DNA from: an uncultured Bacillota bacterium | Lineage (GTDB): Bacteria > Bacillota_I > Bacilli_A > Erysipelotrichales > Erysipelotrichaceae | Length of the DNA stretch: 15,933 nucleotides | Reading direction: 5' to 3' | Assembly: GCA_949287785.1 (NCBI GenBank) | Contig: CASEHR010000120.1 | Location: 1-15,933, forward strand | Part shown: positions 1 to 6,966 of the stretch, piece after piece | Layout: every line of letters begins with the position of its first letter | Numbering within the stretch: position 1 is the stretch's first letter | Program-made: the position numbers and the translations under genes | The notes under the pieces: generated by a model | Databases searched by the model: none | Seen by the model: only the letters and a program-made list of their open reading frames with translations | Told to the model about the DNA's origin: nothing

Positions 1-228
1 AGCGATCGCTTCGATGTCATCCTTGCGATAACCGTTGGCATAAGTAGAAAAGATCGCTGTCCTTTCACCGCAGTTGGTGGCTCCGTAAGAAGCATTTTCG
101 ATATTACAGCCTTTAAAAGTCCTGCCGTCTTTACACAAGACACAAGCTCCGACATTGTAATGACTATAGGGCGTATAGGCGTTTTTCATCGCCGCAAACG
201 CTTCATCTAATAATCCCTGATATTTCAT
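1..228 (-). CDS. cdd: Cytidine deaminase, N-terminal part (runs off the left edge)
   Basis: Hydrolytic deamination of cytidine and deoxycytidine to uridine forms in pyrimidine salvage, in the cytoplasm. Translating down from the ATG at 226-228 gives 76 codons before the window ends. Visible family marks are YSHYNVGA near residues 21-28 (nucleoside-binding region), the segment NIENASYGATN at 42-52, and C53-G54-E55, the start of the zinc/catalytic motif, with Glu55 as proton shuttle. Gly replaces the more usual Ala between Cys and Glu, which the family tolerates. The second zinc motif (PCxxC) lies outside the window. The start codon overlaps the dgkA stop (ATGA), so translation is probably coupled. 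The order ybeY-dgkA-cdd is classic for Firmicutes. Family assignment is confident; completeness cannot be judged. Confidence 0.93.
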   Translation of the reverse strand, partial: MKYQGLLDEAFAAMKNAYTPYSHYNVGACVLCKDGRTFKGCNIENASYGATNCGERTAIFSTYANGYRKDDIEAIA

Positions 229-557
229 GATAACCTCCGTCCAATGATAAATATAGCGATAATAAGCGACATAAGAGCAGTCACCAAGACTGCTCCCGCT
301 GCAATATCCTTAATATAGGCGATCTTCTCGTCTTTTTCCTTTGTGATCATGTCGCAAAGCCTTTCAATACAGGTATTGAAGATCTCGGCACTTATGACCA
401 TTCCAAAGCAAATGATCACTGCCAGCCATTCTGTACGACTGATCTCGATCATGACAAATACGACGATCGCGATCACCATCAAGATGACTTGGATCATGAC
501 TGAAGGGTCTTTAAGAGACTTCCCTAAACCCCGGAAAGCCACCAGAAATTTCTTCAT
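225..557 (-). CDS. dgkA: Diacylglycerol kinase / undecaprenol kinase, DgkA family
   Basis: A 110-residue integral membrane lipid kinase. In Gram-positive bacteria this family mainly phosphorylates undecaprenol to undecaprenyl phosphate, the carrier lipid for wall polymers; that activity is inferred here from lineage. Three hydrophobic segments are visible, roughly 20-37, 44-58 and 85-106. Hallmarks are E58-I-F-N61-T62-C-I-E65, which carries conserved acidic and Asn residues of the active site, and K83-D84-I-A-A-G-A-V in the last helix region. It is at the short end for the family, which is usually about 110-140 residues. The start overlaps the ybeY stop and the stop overlaps the cdd start, each by ATGA. 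A DUF368 transporter gene upstream in the same block suggests a shared tie to the undecaprenyl-phosphate pool. Confidence 0.92.
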   Translation of the reverse strand: MKKFLVAFRGLGKSLKDPSVMIQVILMVIAIVVFVMIEISRTEWLAVIICFGMVISAEIFNTCIERLCDMITKEKDEKIAYIKDIAAGAVLVTALMSLIIAIFIIGRRLS

Positions 558-997
558 CGCAGATCTTCCAGGATCGCTTTCTGATGACTGAACATGATCT
601 CTTCATCCTCTTTGGTCATGTGATCATAACCAAGGGTGTGCAATAGGCCATGGACAAACAAGAAACAGAGTTCCCTTTTCTCGCTATGACCATATTCTGC
701 CGCCTGATCTTTGACTGCTTTAGTGCTGATAAAGATGTCACCGAGATAAAGTTCATCCTCCTCGAGTTCACTCGCTGAGTCGATCTCGGCAAATGTGATC
801 ACATCAGTTGCTCGATCGATATGACGATAATCACGGTTCAGTTCGTGGATCTTGTCTTCATCGACCAAGATCACACTGACATCATAATCCGCTTTGATAT
901 CAAGCGTCTTGAATGTCTTTTTAAAATAAGACCTCAACGCAGGATAATAAGCTTTGTATGCTTTTTCGTCAGTCAGATTACGGATATGTAAAGACAT
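554..997 (-). CDS. ybeY: Endoribonuclease YbeY (rRNA maturation factor)
   Basis: Zinc-dependent single-strand endoribonuclease involved in 16S rRNA 3'-end maturation and ribosome quality control. The 147-residue product has the usual length. The zinc site is the HGLLHTLGYDH motif at 116-126, with His116, His120 and His126 as ligands. The upstream signature is also present: N54-R-D-Y-R58, then D61 and TDVITF at 64-69. The ATG at 995-997 shares its A with the TAA stop of the preceding rubrerythrin gene (TAATG), so this is a reinitiation-type junction. The stop overlaps dgkA by ATGA. In many Firmicutes phoH lies upstream of ybeY; here a rubrerythrin occupies that place. Identification is secure. 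Confidence 0.96.
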   Translation of the reverse strand: MSLHIRNLTDEKAYKAYYPALRSYFKKTFKTLDIKADYDVSVILVDEDKIHELNRDYRHIDRATDVITFAEIDSASELEEDELYLGDIFISTKAVKDQAAEYGHSEKRELCFLFVHGLLHTLGYDHMTKEDEEIMFSHQKAILEDLR

Positions 998-1536
998 TAA
1001 TAGTTTTTCTTCTCTAATTCAAAGTATGCTCTGGCATGATGACATACCGGGCATTCTGCCGGTGCCGATTTACCGACATGTACATGACCGCAATTACGGC
1101 AGACCCAAACTACTTCTTCATCACGATCGAATACGCGTCCGCTTTCAATATTGCCCAAAAGAGCTAAATAACGTTCTTCGTGAGTCTTTTCGATCTTACC
1201 GACACCCTCCATCTGCTCTGCGATCGCCAGGAAACCTTCTTCTCTTGCTTCCTTAGCCATCCGATCATACATATCGGTCCACTCATAGTTTTCTCCCGCA
1301 GCAGCATCCTTCAGGTTTTCCACTGTTGTCGGTACAGCACCGCCGTGTAAAGCCTTGAACCATAATTCAGCATGTTCTTTCTCATTGGCAGCAGTATCTA
1401 AAAAGAACTGAGCGATCTGTTCGTATCCTTCTTTTTTTGCTTTCGATGCATAGAATGTGTATTTGTTTCTAGCTTGTGATTCACCGGCAAATGCCTCTTG
1501 CAGATTCTTTTCTGTTTTTGATCCTTTTAATTCCAT
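997..1536 (-). CDS. rbr: Rubrerythrin (diiron peroxide reductase with rubredoxin domain)
   Basis: Cytoplasmic non-haem iron protein that reduces hydrogen peroxide in anaerobes and microaerophiles. The 179 residues contain an N-terminal ferritin-like four-helix domain. Likely diiron ligands are Glu19, Glu52 and His55 (in NEKEH), acidic residues at 96-100, and Glu116/His119. A C-terminal rubredoxin domain follows, with C146-xx-C149 and C162-xx-C165 binding one iron. Domain order and length match classical rubrerythrin. The ATG at 1534-1536 has a good AAAGGAG site (1546-1552), and an extended -10 element sits just upstream. The stop codon overlaps the ybeY start by one base, which makes this the first gene of the rbr-ybeY-dgkA-cdd unit. 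It implies an anaerobe or oxygen-sensitive host. Confidence 0.95.
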   Translation of the reverse strand: MELKGSKTEKNLQEAFAGESQARNKYTFYASKAKKEGYEQIAQFFLDTAANEKEHAELWFKALHGGAVPTTVENLKDAAAGENYEWTDMYDRMAKEAREEGFLAIAEQMEGVGKIEKTHEERYLALLGNIESGRVFDRDEEVVWVCRNCGHVHVGKSAPAECPVCHHARAYFELEKKNY

Positions 1537-1545
1537 AATTCAATA

Positions 1546-1552
1546 CTCCTTT
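1546..1552 (-). promoter_or_regulatory. Ribosome binding site of rubrerythrin
   Basis: AAAGGAG on the minus strand lies about 9 bases before the ATG at 1536. It fixes the rubrerythrin start and marks the beginning of the coupled block. Confidence 0.8.
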
Positions 1553-1564
1553 ATCTGTAACCTG

Positions 1565-1573
1565 ATTATATCA
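1565..1573 (-). promoter_or_regulatory. Extended -10 promoter for rbr-ybeY-dgkA-cdd
   Basis: The minus strand reads TGATATAAT here, a perfect TGnTATAAT extended -10. No convincing -35 is present, as is common for extended -10 promoters. The TG belongs to the TGA stop of the popT gene upstream, so the promoter begins exactly where the previous coding region ends. There is no room for a terminator between the two genes, so read-through from popT could add to expression. The predicted transcription start is near 1558, about 22 bases before the ATG. Confidence 0.6.
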
Positions 1574-2410
1574 TTTTTGACGATCCTTATATAGCTTTTT
1601 AGTCTTATCGATGATCTCTTCGATGTGACTGAAGAGATATGATATGACAAACCCCAGGATGACGCATAAAACATACCCGACAAGGCTTATATCAAAATGC
1701 AGAGCACTGATACAGGCCGGTGTAATGACTTTAGGTGCCATGCAGATAAAAAGACCGAAGATAAAACTGAAAGTCGCCGTATAGTGTTTATCTAAGAGCT
1801 TGTTCATAAAATAAGACAGCACCAGGGCAAATGATCCAAGACCTAAGGCCATCGGCACCAATGAAACAATATCGAAATCTGCCAGAGCCTTGACATAAAC
1901 TTCATAAAGACCTAAAGCAGATAAGGTCGAAGCACTGTCAAGACCGGGAACGATACTGGCAAGTGCGACAACACAACCGATAACAAACGAGGTGACGGTA
2001 CCGGCTCCGTCTAAACTGAAAAGACCGCCATTGACATAAAAAACAATGATCCCGACAATGATAGCCAAAACGGTCATCAAGTAGTATTTATTCTGATAAC
2101 CATACTTTCTGACCTCGCCGTAAAAGGCCGGTAAAGTGCCTAAGATCAGTCCGAAAAAGACAAATCTTGTGATGATCTCAAAATTGCTCAGCGCCGCATC
2201 GATCACTTTTGAAAAGCCGATGATACCTAATCCGAATCCGCAAAACAAAGGGATCAAAAAGAAAAGATTGGCTTTGAAGTCCTTGAAGATCGTTCCGATA
2301 GCTTTGATCGTCTTTTCGTACAGACCAAAGATAACCAGTAATACACTGCCTGACAAACCGGGGATTACACCACCGATCCCGCATAAAATACCTTTTAAGA
2401 AATTTTTCAT
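1571..2410 (-). CDS. popT: DUF368 family membrane protein, probable undecaprenyl-phosphate translocase (PopT)
   Basis: A 279-residue polytopic membrane protein of the DUF368 family, whose members have been linked experimentally to recycling of undecaprenyl phosphate across the membrane; that role is carried over here by family. About eight to ten hydrophobic segments are visible. The sequence shows an inverted-repeat-transporter-like duplication. Residues 14-38 contain GVIPGLSGS followed by FGLYEKTIKA, and residues 152-176 contain SIVPGLDSAS followed by LGLYEVYVKA. The C-terminal tail after 262 is short, charged and probably cytoplasmic. An AGGTAG-like site precedes the ATG at 2408-2410. The gene diverges from the prepilin peptidase gene and leads directly into the rbr operon. 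dgkA three genes downstream acts on the same lipid pool. Confidence 0.9.
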   Translation of the reverse strand: MKNFLKGILCGIGGVIPGLSGSVLLVIFGLYEKTIKAIGTIFKDFKANLFFLIPLFCGFGLGIIGFSKVIDAALSNFEIITRFVFFGLILGTLPAFYGEVRKYGYQNKYYLMTVLAIIVGIIVFYVNGGLFSLDGAGTVTSFVIGCVVALASIVPGLDSASTLSALGLYEVYVKALADFDIVSLVPMALGLGSFALVLSYFMNKLLDKHYTATFSFIFGLFICMAPKVITPACISALHFDISLVGYVLCVILGFVISYLFSHIEEIIDKTKKLYKDRQK

Positions 2411-2462
2411 ATCTACCTACTTTTTCCAAGGAACGGCATCATTTATTGCCTTATATCGATAT

Positions 2463-2936
2463 ATGGCAATCATAATGGTCCTAGCGTCACTTATTCTAAC
2501 ATATACATCACCTGTAAACCATAAGACTTCAGCGCTTGTCGTTCTTCTTTCAGCTGTCATCGATCCGCTGATCGCCAGTCTGATGTTTCCGTTTTTGATG
2601 ATATCGATAAGCGACTTTGACAATAATGACATCTATATCAAAGACATCGTCTATATCTTCGTCACCCTGTGCTTTTTTAAAGACATCCGTCCTGATGCTC
2701 ATTCATTATTGCTTATTCTCTTTCTTTTCAAAGTGACGACGATCGGCTTATTCGGTGAAGGTGATGTCTATTTGCTTTTAGTGACATCTCTTTTTGAATC
2801 CTTTACAACATTGATATTCATCCTGTACATCGCCTCTTTAGTGGCCCTGATCCATCAGTTATATACAAAAAGGACCTTTGTTCCTTTCGGTCCTTTTATA
2901 ATGATTGGTCATTTTCTGGCTCTGGCTTTATCTTGA
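2463..2936 (+). CDS. Stand-alone A24-type prepilin peptidase domain protein
   Basis: A 157-residue membrane protein matching only the catalytic half of type IV prepilin leader peptidases (A24 aspartic proteases). Evidence: Asp51 in SISDFDNND aligns with the first catalytic Asp; G98-E-G-D101-V is the GxGD motif with the second; the tail V140-PFGPFIMIGHFLALAL matches the usual ending of such peptidases. Around five to six hydrophobic segments are visible. The N-terminal cysteine-rich methylase domain of PilD/ComC is absent, and no pilus or competence genes are adjacent. ATG 2463 is the first in-frame ATG but lacks a clear ribosome site; AAGGAA at 2428-2433 is closer to an in-frame ATT at 2445, so the start is uncertain. 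The 3' end overlaps the histidine kinase gene by 41 bp, tail to tail, and holds a terminator hairpin. Confidence 0.72.
   Translation: MAIIMVLASLILTYTSPVNHKTSALVVLLSAVIDPLIASLMFPFLMISISDFDNNDIYIKDIVYIFVTLCFFKDIRPDAHSLLLILFLFKVTTIGLFGEGDVYLLLVTSLFESFTTLIFILYIASLVALIHQLYTKRTFVPFGPFIMIGHFLALALS
2867..2897. terminator. Bidirectional hairpin terminator inside a coding region
   Basis: AAAAGGACC (2868-2876) pairs perfectly with GGTCCTTTT (2889-2897) around a 12-base loop. On the minus strand it starts at the TAA stop of the histidine kinase gene and ends in a run of five T, an intrinsic terminator for the mrp operon. On the plus strand it ends in four T and lies about 40 bases before the stop of the prepilin peptidase gene, so it sits within that coding sequence. 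Confidence 0.72.
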
Positions 2937-4422
2937 AATAGAAGCGACTGTATTCACCCAAGACAGACTCGACACCATATTCCAATTCATGAGCTTCCAG
3001 GATCATCTTGGCTAAAGACAGGCCGATACCGCTGCCGACCAGTTGCCGCTTATGTTCTTTGTCGACCTTATAATAGCGGTCCCATATCTTGTCGATATCC
3101 TCTTCGGCTATTCCCTGCCCATTATCCAAAACGCTGACGACCACTTCATCACCTTCTCTTTTTGACATCAGCGTGATCTTAGGTTCGTCTTTGTCGTTGT
3201 AATTCATGGCATTGTTGATGAAATTGTATAAGACCTGACGCATTCTGGCATCATCGATCTCACATTCGACCGTCTCATCAAGATCAAGGGAAAAATCAAT
3301 GTGCTGATTCTCCAGATAGATATGATACTGATCGAATACCGAAGTCAGAAAACGATTGAGATCCGTCTTTTCCTTATGAAGATCCAATTTACCCAGTTCA
3401 GCTTTGGAAAGATCCAGCAGATCGTTGACAAGATAAGACAAACGTTTAGCTTCATCAACGACAAGTTTGATATTCTCATTGGTCTTCTCTTCATCAAAAT
3501 CGATCATCATCTCACCATAACCGACGATCATCGTAAGCGGCGTTCTGAGGTCATGAGAAATATTGGACAAAAGCTCCTTGCGGGCAACATCAGCCTGTTT
3601 GATCGCTTCACAAGAATCGACCAAGGTACTGTTTATATCGACCATTTCCGACACTCTGGTCTTGATCTCATCACCATCATATATCCCCTCAGGCAACGTC
3701 TTGGCACCTTCATTGATCTTCTTCAGCGGTTTTACAAAGATCAATGAGAAGATCAATGCCAGTATGATGACAAAGACGATCACGATGACAAATATAAATG
3801 CGAACTGGCTTTGGATAGTATCGGTAACCGTTGTCAGATTATCGACCGTATATGAAGCTACGATCAGATACTGACCTTCGGAACTGTCGATCGTGTGCGC
3901 CACCGCCTTGAGGTTGATCGTATCGGTACCATATCCTACAGCCCCGATACCAGCCAGACGATTTATCTCAAACGATGCTGTACCACCACTAGCTAATGTT
4001 TCATCGCGGATGATGTCTTTCTGTTCATGCGATAGAAAGGTCAATGAACAACCGGTCAGATTGCCTGAATCATCGACCTGTTGGGTGACATAATGATCAT
4101 CCAAGTCATATTCATCTATCATCTGATCATCAGGTTCGATGAGTATACAGGTATTCTCCAGGTTTGCCGTATTGCCGATCTCATCGACGATATACTGATA
4201 GTCGTAATAATCGACATGATCCAATGTGACATTATCTAAACGCCTTTGCGCAGATGTGACGACATCTTCAAGACTCATGTAGACACTCGACACGTAAAAA
4301 TCTTCCATCATATTGACCTGGAAGAAATACATGATTCCCAATAACGATACGACAAAGACCAGCAAAACCGTCGTCAAGATGACGGTCATCGTCAATCCTC
4401 GCCTTCTACGCGTTCTTCTCAA
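2896..4422 (-). CDS. Membrane sensor histidine kinase of a two-component system
   Basis: A 508-residue HisKA/HATPase_c kinase, numbered from the TTG at 4422. An Arg-rich N-terminus is followed by a membrane helix near 12-34, an extracellular sensor region of about 170 residues (41-205), a second helix near 206-230, and a HAMP-like linker. The dimerisation box is SNISHDLRTPL with phospho-acceptor His290. The ATP-binding domain has the N-box around Asn404 (YNFINNAMNYN), G1 at D433-N-G-Q-G and G2 at GSGIGLSL (463-470). The sensor region is acidic and Asp-rich; I recognise no ligand fold. Start choice is open: the TTG overlaps the regulator gene by 17 bp and keeps the positive N-terminus, whereas an ATG at 4387-4389 has a better-spaced GAGG. 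It presumably phosphorylates the adjacent regulator. Confidence 0.93.
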   Translation of the reverse strand: MRRTRRRRGLTMTVILTTVLLVFVVSLLGIMYFFQVNMMEDFYVSSVYMSLEDVVTSAQRRLDNVTLDHVDYYDYQYIVDEIGNTANLENTCILIEPDDQMIDEYDLDDHYVTQQVDDSGNLTGCSLTFLSHEQKDIIRDETLASGGTASFEINRLAGIGAVGYGTDTINLKAVAHTIDSSEGQYLIVASYTVDNLTTVTDTIQSQFAFIFVIVIVFVIILALIFSLIFVKPLKKINEGAKTLPEGIYDGDEIKTRVSEMVDINSTLVDSCEAIKQADVARKELLSNISHDLRTPLTMIVGYGEMMIDFDEEKTNENIKLVVDEAKRLSYLVNDLLDLSKAELGKLDLHKEKTDLNRFLTSVFDQYHIYLENQHIDFSLDLDETVECEIDDARMRQVLYNFINNAMNYNDKDEPKITLMSKREGDEVVVSVLDNGQGIAEEDIDKIWDRYYKVDKEHKRQLVGSGIGLSLAKMILEAHELEYGVESVLGEYSRFYFKIKPEPENDQSL

Positions 4423-5083
4423 AGCGGTAACCTACTCCTCTTATCGTCGTGATATATTTAGCGTAAGGACCTAATGTCTTGCGCAATAATTTGATATGTG
4501 TATCCAAAGTCCGGTCATCTTTAAAATAACCATAACCCCAGATCTTTTCTAAAAGAGTCTCTCTTGTGACAGCTATACCCCGGTTTTTAACAAGATACAG
4601 CAACAACTCATATTCCTTCAAAGACAATGTCTCGGGTGTACCGTCGATCGTAACTGTCCTGGCATCTTCATCGATGACCAGACCTTCGATCTTGATCCTT
4701 TCATCATCTTGCGGGCCTTTATTCATCCTTTTGAAGATGACACCGATCCTTTTCATCAGCTCATTGGTGGAAAATGGCTTGGCGACATAATCATCGGCGC
4801 CGACATCAAAACCGTAGATACGATTGTATTCTTCGTTTAAAGCAGTCAAAAAGATGCAAGGGATATCCTTGACCTTCCTGATCTTCTGATAAGCTTCAAA
4901 GCCATCCATCTTAGGCATCATGACATCCAGAACCACAAGATCAGGATCTTCTTTGACAGCCAGTTCATAGGCTTCTTCACCGTTTTCGGCTTCGATGACC
5001 TCATATCCTTCGCGCTCGGCGTACTTGCGGACAAGCTTACGGATCTTTTCTTCATCATCAGCTATCAAGATCTTGAGTGCCAT
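4406..5083 (-). CDS. OmpR/PhoB-family response regulator
   Basis: A 225-residue DNA-binding response regulator. The receiver domain (about 1-118) has the acidic pair at Asp9/Asp10, phospho-acceptor Asp53 in VVLDVMMPKMDG, Thr80, and Lys102 in AKPF. The C-terminal winged-helix domain (about 128-222) shows LSLKEYELLLYL, DDRTLDTHIKLLRKTL and a TTIRGVGYRFE ending typical of PhoB/OmpR regulators. It sits one base downstream of the mrp stop and just before, or overlapping, the kinase gene, so the three are very probably one transcript. The regulon cannot be told from sequence. Confidence 0.95.
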   Translation of the reverse strand: MALKILIADDEEKIRKLVRKYAEREGYEVIEAENGEEAYELAVKEDPDLVVLDVMMPKMDGFEAYQKIRKVKDIPCIFLTALNEEYNRIYGFDVGADDYVAKPFSTNELMKRIGVIFKRMNKGPQDDERIKIEGLVIDEDARTVTIDGTPETLSLKEYELLLYLVKNRGIAVTRETLLEKIWGYGYFKDDRTLDTHIKLLRKTLGPYAKYITTIRGVGYRFEKNA

Positions 5084-5084
5084 A

Positions 5085-5891
5085 TCAACCGATCACTTCC
5101 CTGACCTGATCAAAGTCATTTCCGTCATATTCTTCGATCTTTCCATCATCAGCCAGATCAGCCAAATATGGATCAAGCGGCAGACGACTGAGCAATTGTA
5201 AACCATGACGTTTGGCAACATCAGACGCAACATCCTCTTTGTAGATCATGATCTTCTTACCACAATCCGGACACTTCACATAAGCCATATTCTCCACAAG
5301 ACCCAGAACTTTGGTATGGGTCATATTAGCCATGTTGATCGCTTTGGCAACGACCATCGAGATGAGTTTGCCTGCACCTGTCACCATGACCAATCCATCA
5401 ACAGGAAGATCCTGTAAGACGGTAAGGGCGATATCCGATGTGCCGGGAGGCATATCGATCAGAAGAACATCAAGATCTTCCCAATAGACATCCGTATAAA
5501 ATTGTCTGACCATACTGCTGAGCAGAGGTCCTTTCCAGATGACCGGCGTCTCTTCACTCTCCAGCATGGTATTGATACTGGCGACCTTGATCTGGTACTT
5601 GTCGGTGATACTTGGATAAATACCGATCCCATCACCTACCGTATCACCGGTGATCCCAAACATCTTAGGGATGCTGGGTCCGGTCACATCGGCATCCATG
5701 ATCCCGACTTTATATCCGGCTTTAGCTAAAGAAACAGCCAGAAGCGAAGTGACCATTGATTTACCAACCCCGCCTTTACCACTCAATACGCCGATGATCT
5801 TTTTGATCTTCGTTGAAGGAAGCGGACCTTTATCTACCCTTTCATTACACTCTTTATTACAAGAACTGCAATCATGATTACATTCTGCCAT
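5085..5891 (-). CDS. mrp: Mrp/NBP35-family Fe-S cluster carrier ATPase
   Basis: Cytoplasmic P-loop ATPase (ApbC/Nbp35 type) that binds and transfers iron-sulfur clusters to apoproteins. From the ATG at 5891 it has 268 residues. An N-terminal Cys cluster is at C4-x3-C8-x2-C11-x3-C15. The deviant Walker A SGKGGVGKS is at 37-45, with signature Lys39 and P-loop Lys44. D66-A-D-V-T-G-P-S-I-P follows, then DMPPGTSD at 146-153, and the C-terminal C207-x2-C210 pair that holds the bridging cluster at the dimer interface. A longer TTG start two codons upstream is possible, but GAGAGG is spaced correctly only for the ATG. It is the first gene of the mrp-regulator-kinase unit, an unusual partner for a two-component system. 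Confidence 0.93.
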   Translation of the reverse strand: MAECNHDCSSCNKECNERVDKGPLPSTKIKKIIGVLSGKGGVGKSMVTSLLAVSLAKAGYKVGIMDADVTGPSIPKMFGITGDTVGDGIGIYPSITDKYQIKVASINTMLESEETPVIWKGPLLSSMVRQFYTDVYWEDLDVLLIDMPPGTSDIALTVLQDLPVDGLVMVTGAGKLISMVVAKAINMANMTHTKVLGLVENMAYVKCPDCGKKIMIYKEDVASDVAKRHGLQLLSRLPLDPYLADLADDGKIEEYDGNDFDQVREVIG

Positions 5892-6101
5892 ATACAATAC
5901 CTCTCTTATAAGACTTTAATATGATAACACAACTTTATGAATTCCCATAAGATAACACTTATATCATTAAAAATCATAAAAGACCTCATGTCGATGACCG
6001 GTATCCATACGATCCTTTTTATTATGCCTAAAAAGGTATTTTTATGATCAAATGATAATACTCCGGATCTATAAAGGGCAATAATATGCTTTTTTAGTCT
6101 A
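5892..6101. promoter_or_regulatory. Intergenic leader region upstream of mrp
   Basis: This 210-base AT-rich gap between degV and mrp holds no credible gene. On the minus strand two extended -10-like elements are visible: TGTTATCAT (5921-5929) and TGATATAAG (5958-5966). Neither has a good -35. A perfect 8-bp inverted repeat, CCTTTTTA (6014-6021) and TAAAAAGG (6029-6036), lies in the middle; it has no T run on the minus strand, so it is not clearly the degV terminator. mrp transcription probably starts from one of the -10 elements. Confidence 0.4.
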
Positions 6102-6947
6102 TTATCTGATGATCTTGATAGCCTGGATCGCACAACATCGGGGACCGCCTTGTGTCAAAAAGACCGGCGAAAGTTCGAACAGGTCGATATGAGCTCTGGG
6201 GAATGCATCTTTAAGCGCTCTGCTTAATTTGCCTGCCATCTCTTCATTCATCGCATGGGAAATCGAAAACAGATAACTATCGTCGACACCTTTAGCCGCA
6301 AACTCTTTGAATATCGACTTTACAGTGCCCTTCACTGTTCGATCGATCGCGTATTTTTCAAGGCATCTGCCGTCTTCACTTTTTTTAAGACAGATCAAAA
6401 GCTTGAGCAACGAGCCTAAATTACCGACCGTTTTCGATACCCGGCCTCCGCGTTCAAGAAACTTAAGATCCATCGGTATCAAAAAAGAAATATCCGTTCT
6501 GTTAGACTTCGCCAGCATCGTCAGGATCTCTTCCTTGCTTTTGCCTTCCTTTGCCATCCGCAAGGCTGCCTCGGTCAAAGCTCTTTGCGGACCACACAGC
6601 GTTCCTGAATTGAAGACCGTCACTCTGTCCGGATGTCTGCATGCCTCTTTGGCCATGAGCGCCGTATCATAAGTGCCGCTCAGACCCTGGGCTATCGTTA
6701 TATCGATGACTTCATCGCTTTCGGTAAGTTTATCATATATCCCGATCTTCTCACCGATACTGGGTTGCGAAGAAGTCGGAACTGCACCGTTGCTTATCTT
6801 TTCGATCAAAGTAGCTGTATCGATATCCTCGTATTCTCTGTAATCTTTACCATCGACCAGTACGCTTAGCGGCGTTACTTCCAAGCCGATCTTATGTGCT
6901 TCCTGTCTGGAATACAATGTACAAGTATCGGAAACGATCTTAATCAT
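6102..6947 (-). CDS. DegV family protein (FakB-like fatty-acid-binding protein) with altered C-terminal motif
   Basis: DegV proteins bind a fatty acid and, as FakB, present it to the kinase FakA for acyl-phosphate formation. This 281-residue product has the family's features: SDT at 6-8, TSSQPS at 58-63, the fatty-acid site SGTYDTA at 90-96, and FLERGGRVS at 163-171. The C-terminal segment, which in typical members reads like IGxHxGPG, here reads VFLTQGGPRCC (262-272), with Gln at the His position, Arg for the last Gly, and a Cys pair. The ATG at 6945-6947 lies 7 bases from AGGAGG; a GTG two codons earlier is too close to that site. A strong promoter precedes the gene, and a DUF1836 gene diverges from it. 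Family is secure; lipid binding is less certain given the changed motif. Confidence 0.9.
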   Translation of the reverse strand: MIKIVSDTCTLYSRQEAHKIGLEVTPLSVLVDGKDYREYEDIDTATLIEKISNGAVPTSSQPSIGEKIGIYDKLTESDEVIDITIAQGLSGTYDTALMAKEACRHPDRVTVFNSGTLCGPQRALTEAALRMAKEGKSKEEILTMLAKSNRTDISFLIPMDLKFLERGGRVSKTVGNLGSLLKLLICLKKSEDGRCLEKYAIDRTVKGTVKSIFKEFAAKGVDDSYLFSISHAMNEEMAGKLSRALKDAFPRAHIDLFELSPVFLTQGGPRCCAIQAIKIIR

Positions 6948-6954
6948 ATACACA

Positions 6955-6960
6955 CCTCCT
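6955..6960 (-). promoter_or_regulatory. Ribosome binding site of the degV-like gene
   Basis: AGGAGG on the minus strand is 7 bases before the ATG at 6947, which decides the start against the upstream GTG. It nearly coincides with the predicted transcription start. Confidence 0.85.
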
Positions 6961-6966
6961 GAAGCA

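Noticed and set aside
2136..2462. Upstream extension of the prepilin peptidase frame
   Set aside because: It runs antisense through the popT N-terminus with unconserved, low-quality sequence; the peptidase domain only needs the part after 2463.
6014..6036. Inverted repeat CCTTTTTA/TAAAAAGG as the degV terminator
   Set aside because: On the minus strand it is not followed by a T run and lies 66 bases past the degV stop. On the plus strand no gene precedes it. It is kept only as part of the intergenic description.
5906..6133. 75-codon minus-strand reading frame between degV and mrp
   Set aside because: It overlaps the end of degV, spans promoter-like AT-rich sequence and inverted repeats, lacks a ribosome site, and its product has no recognisable features.
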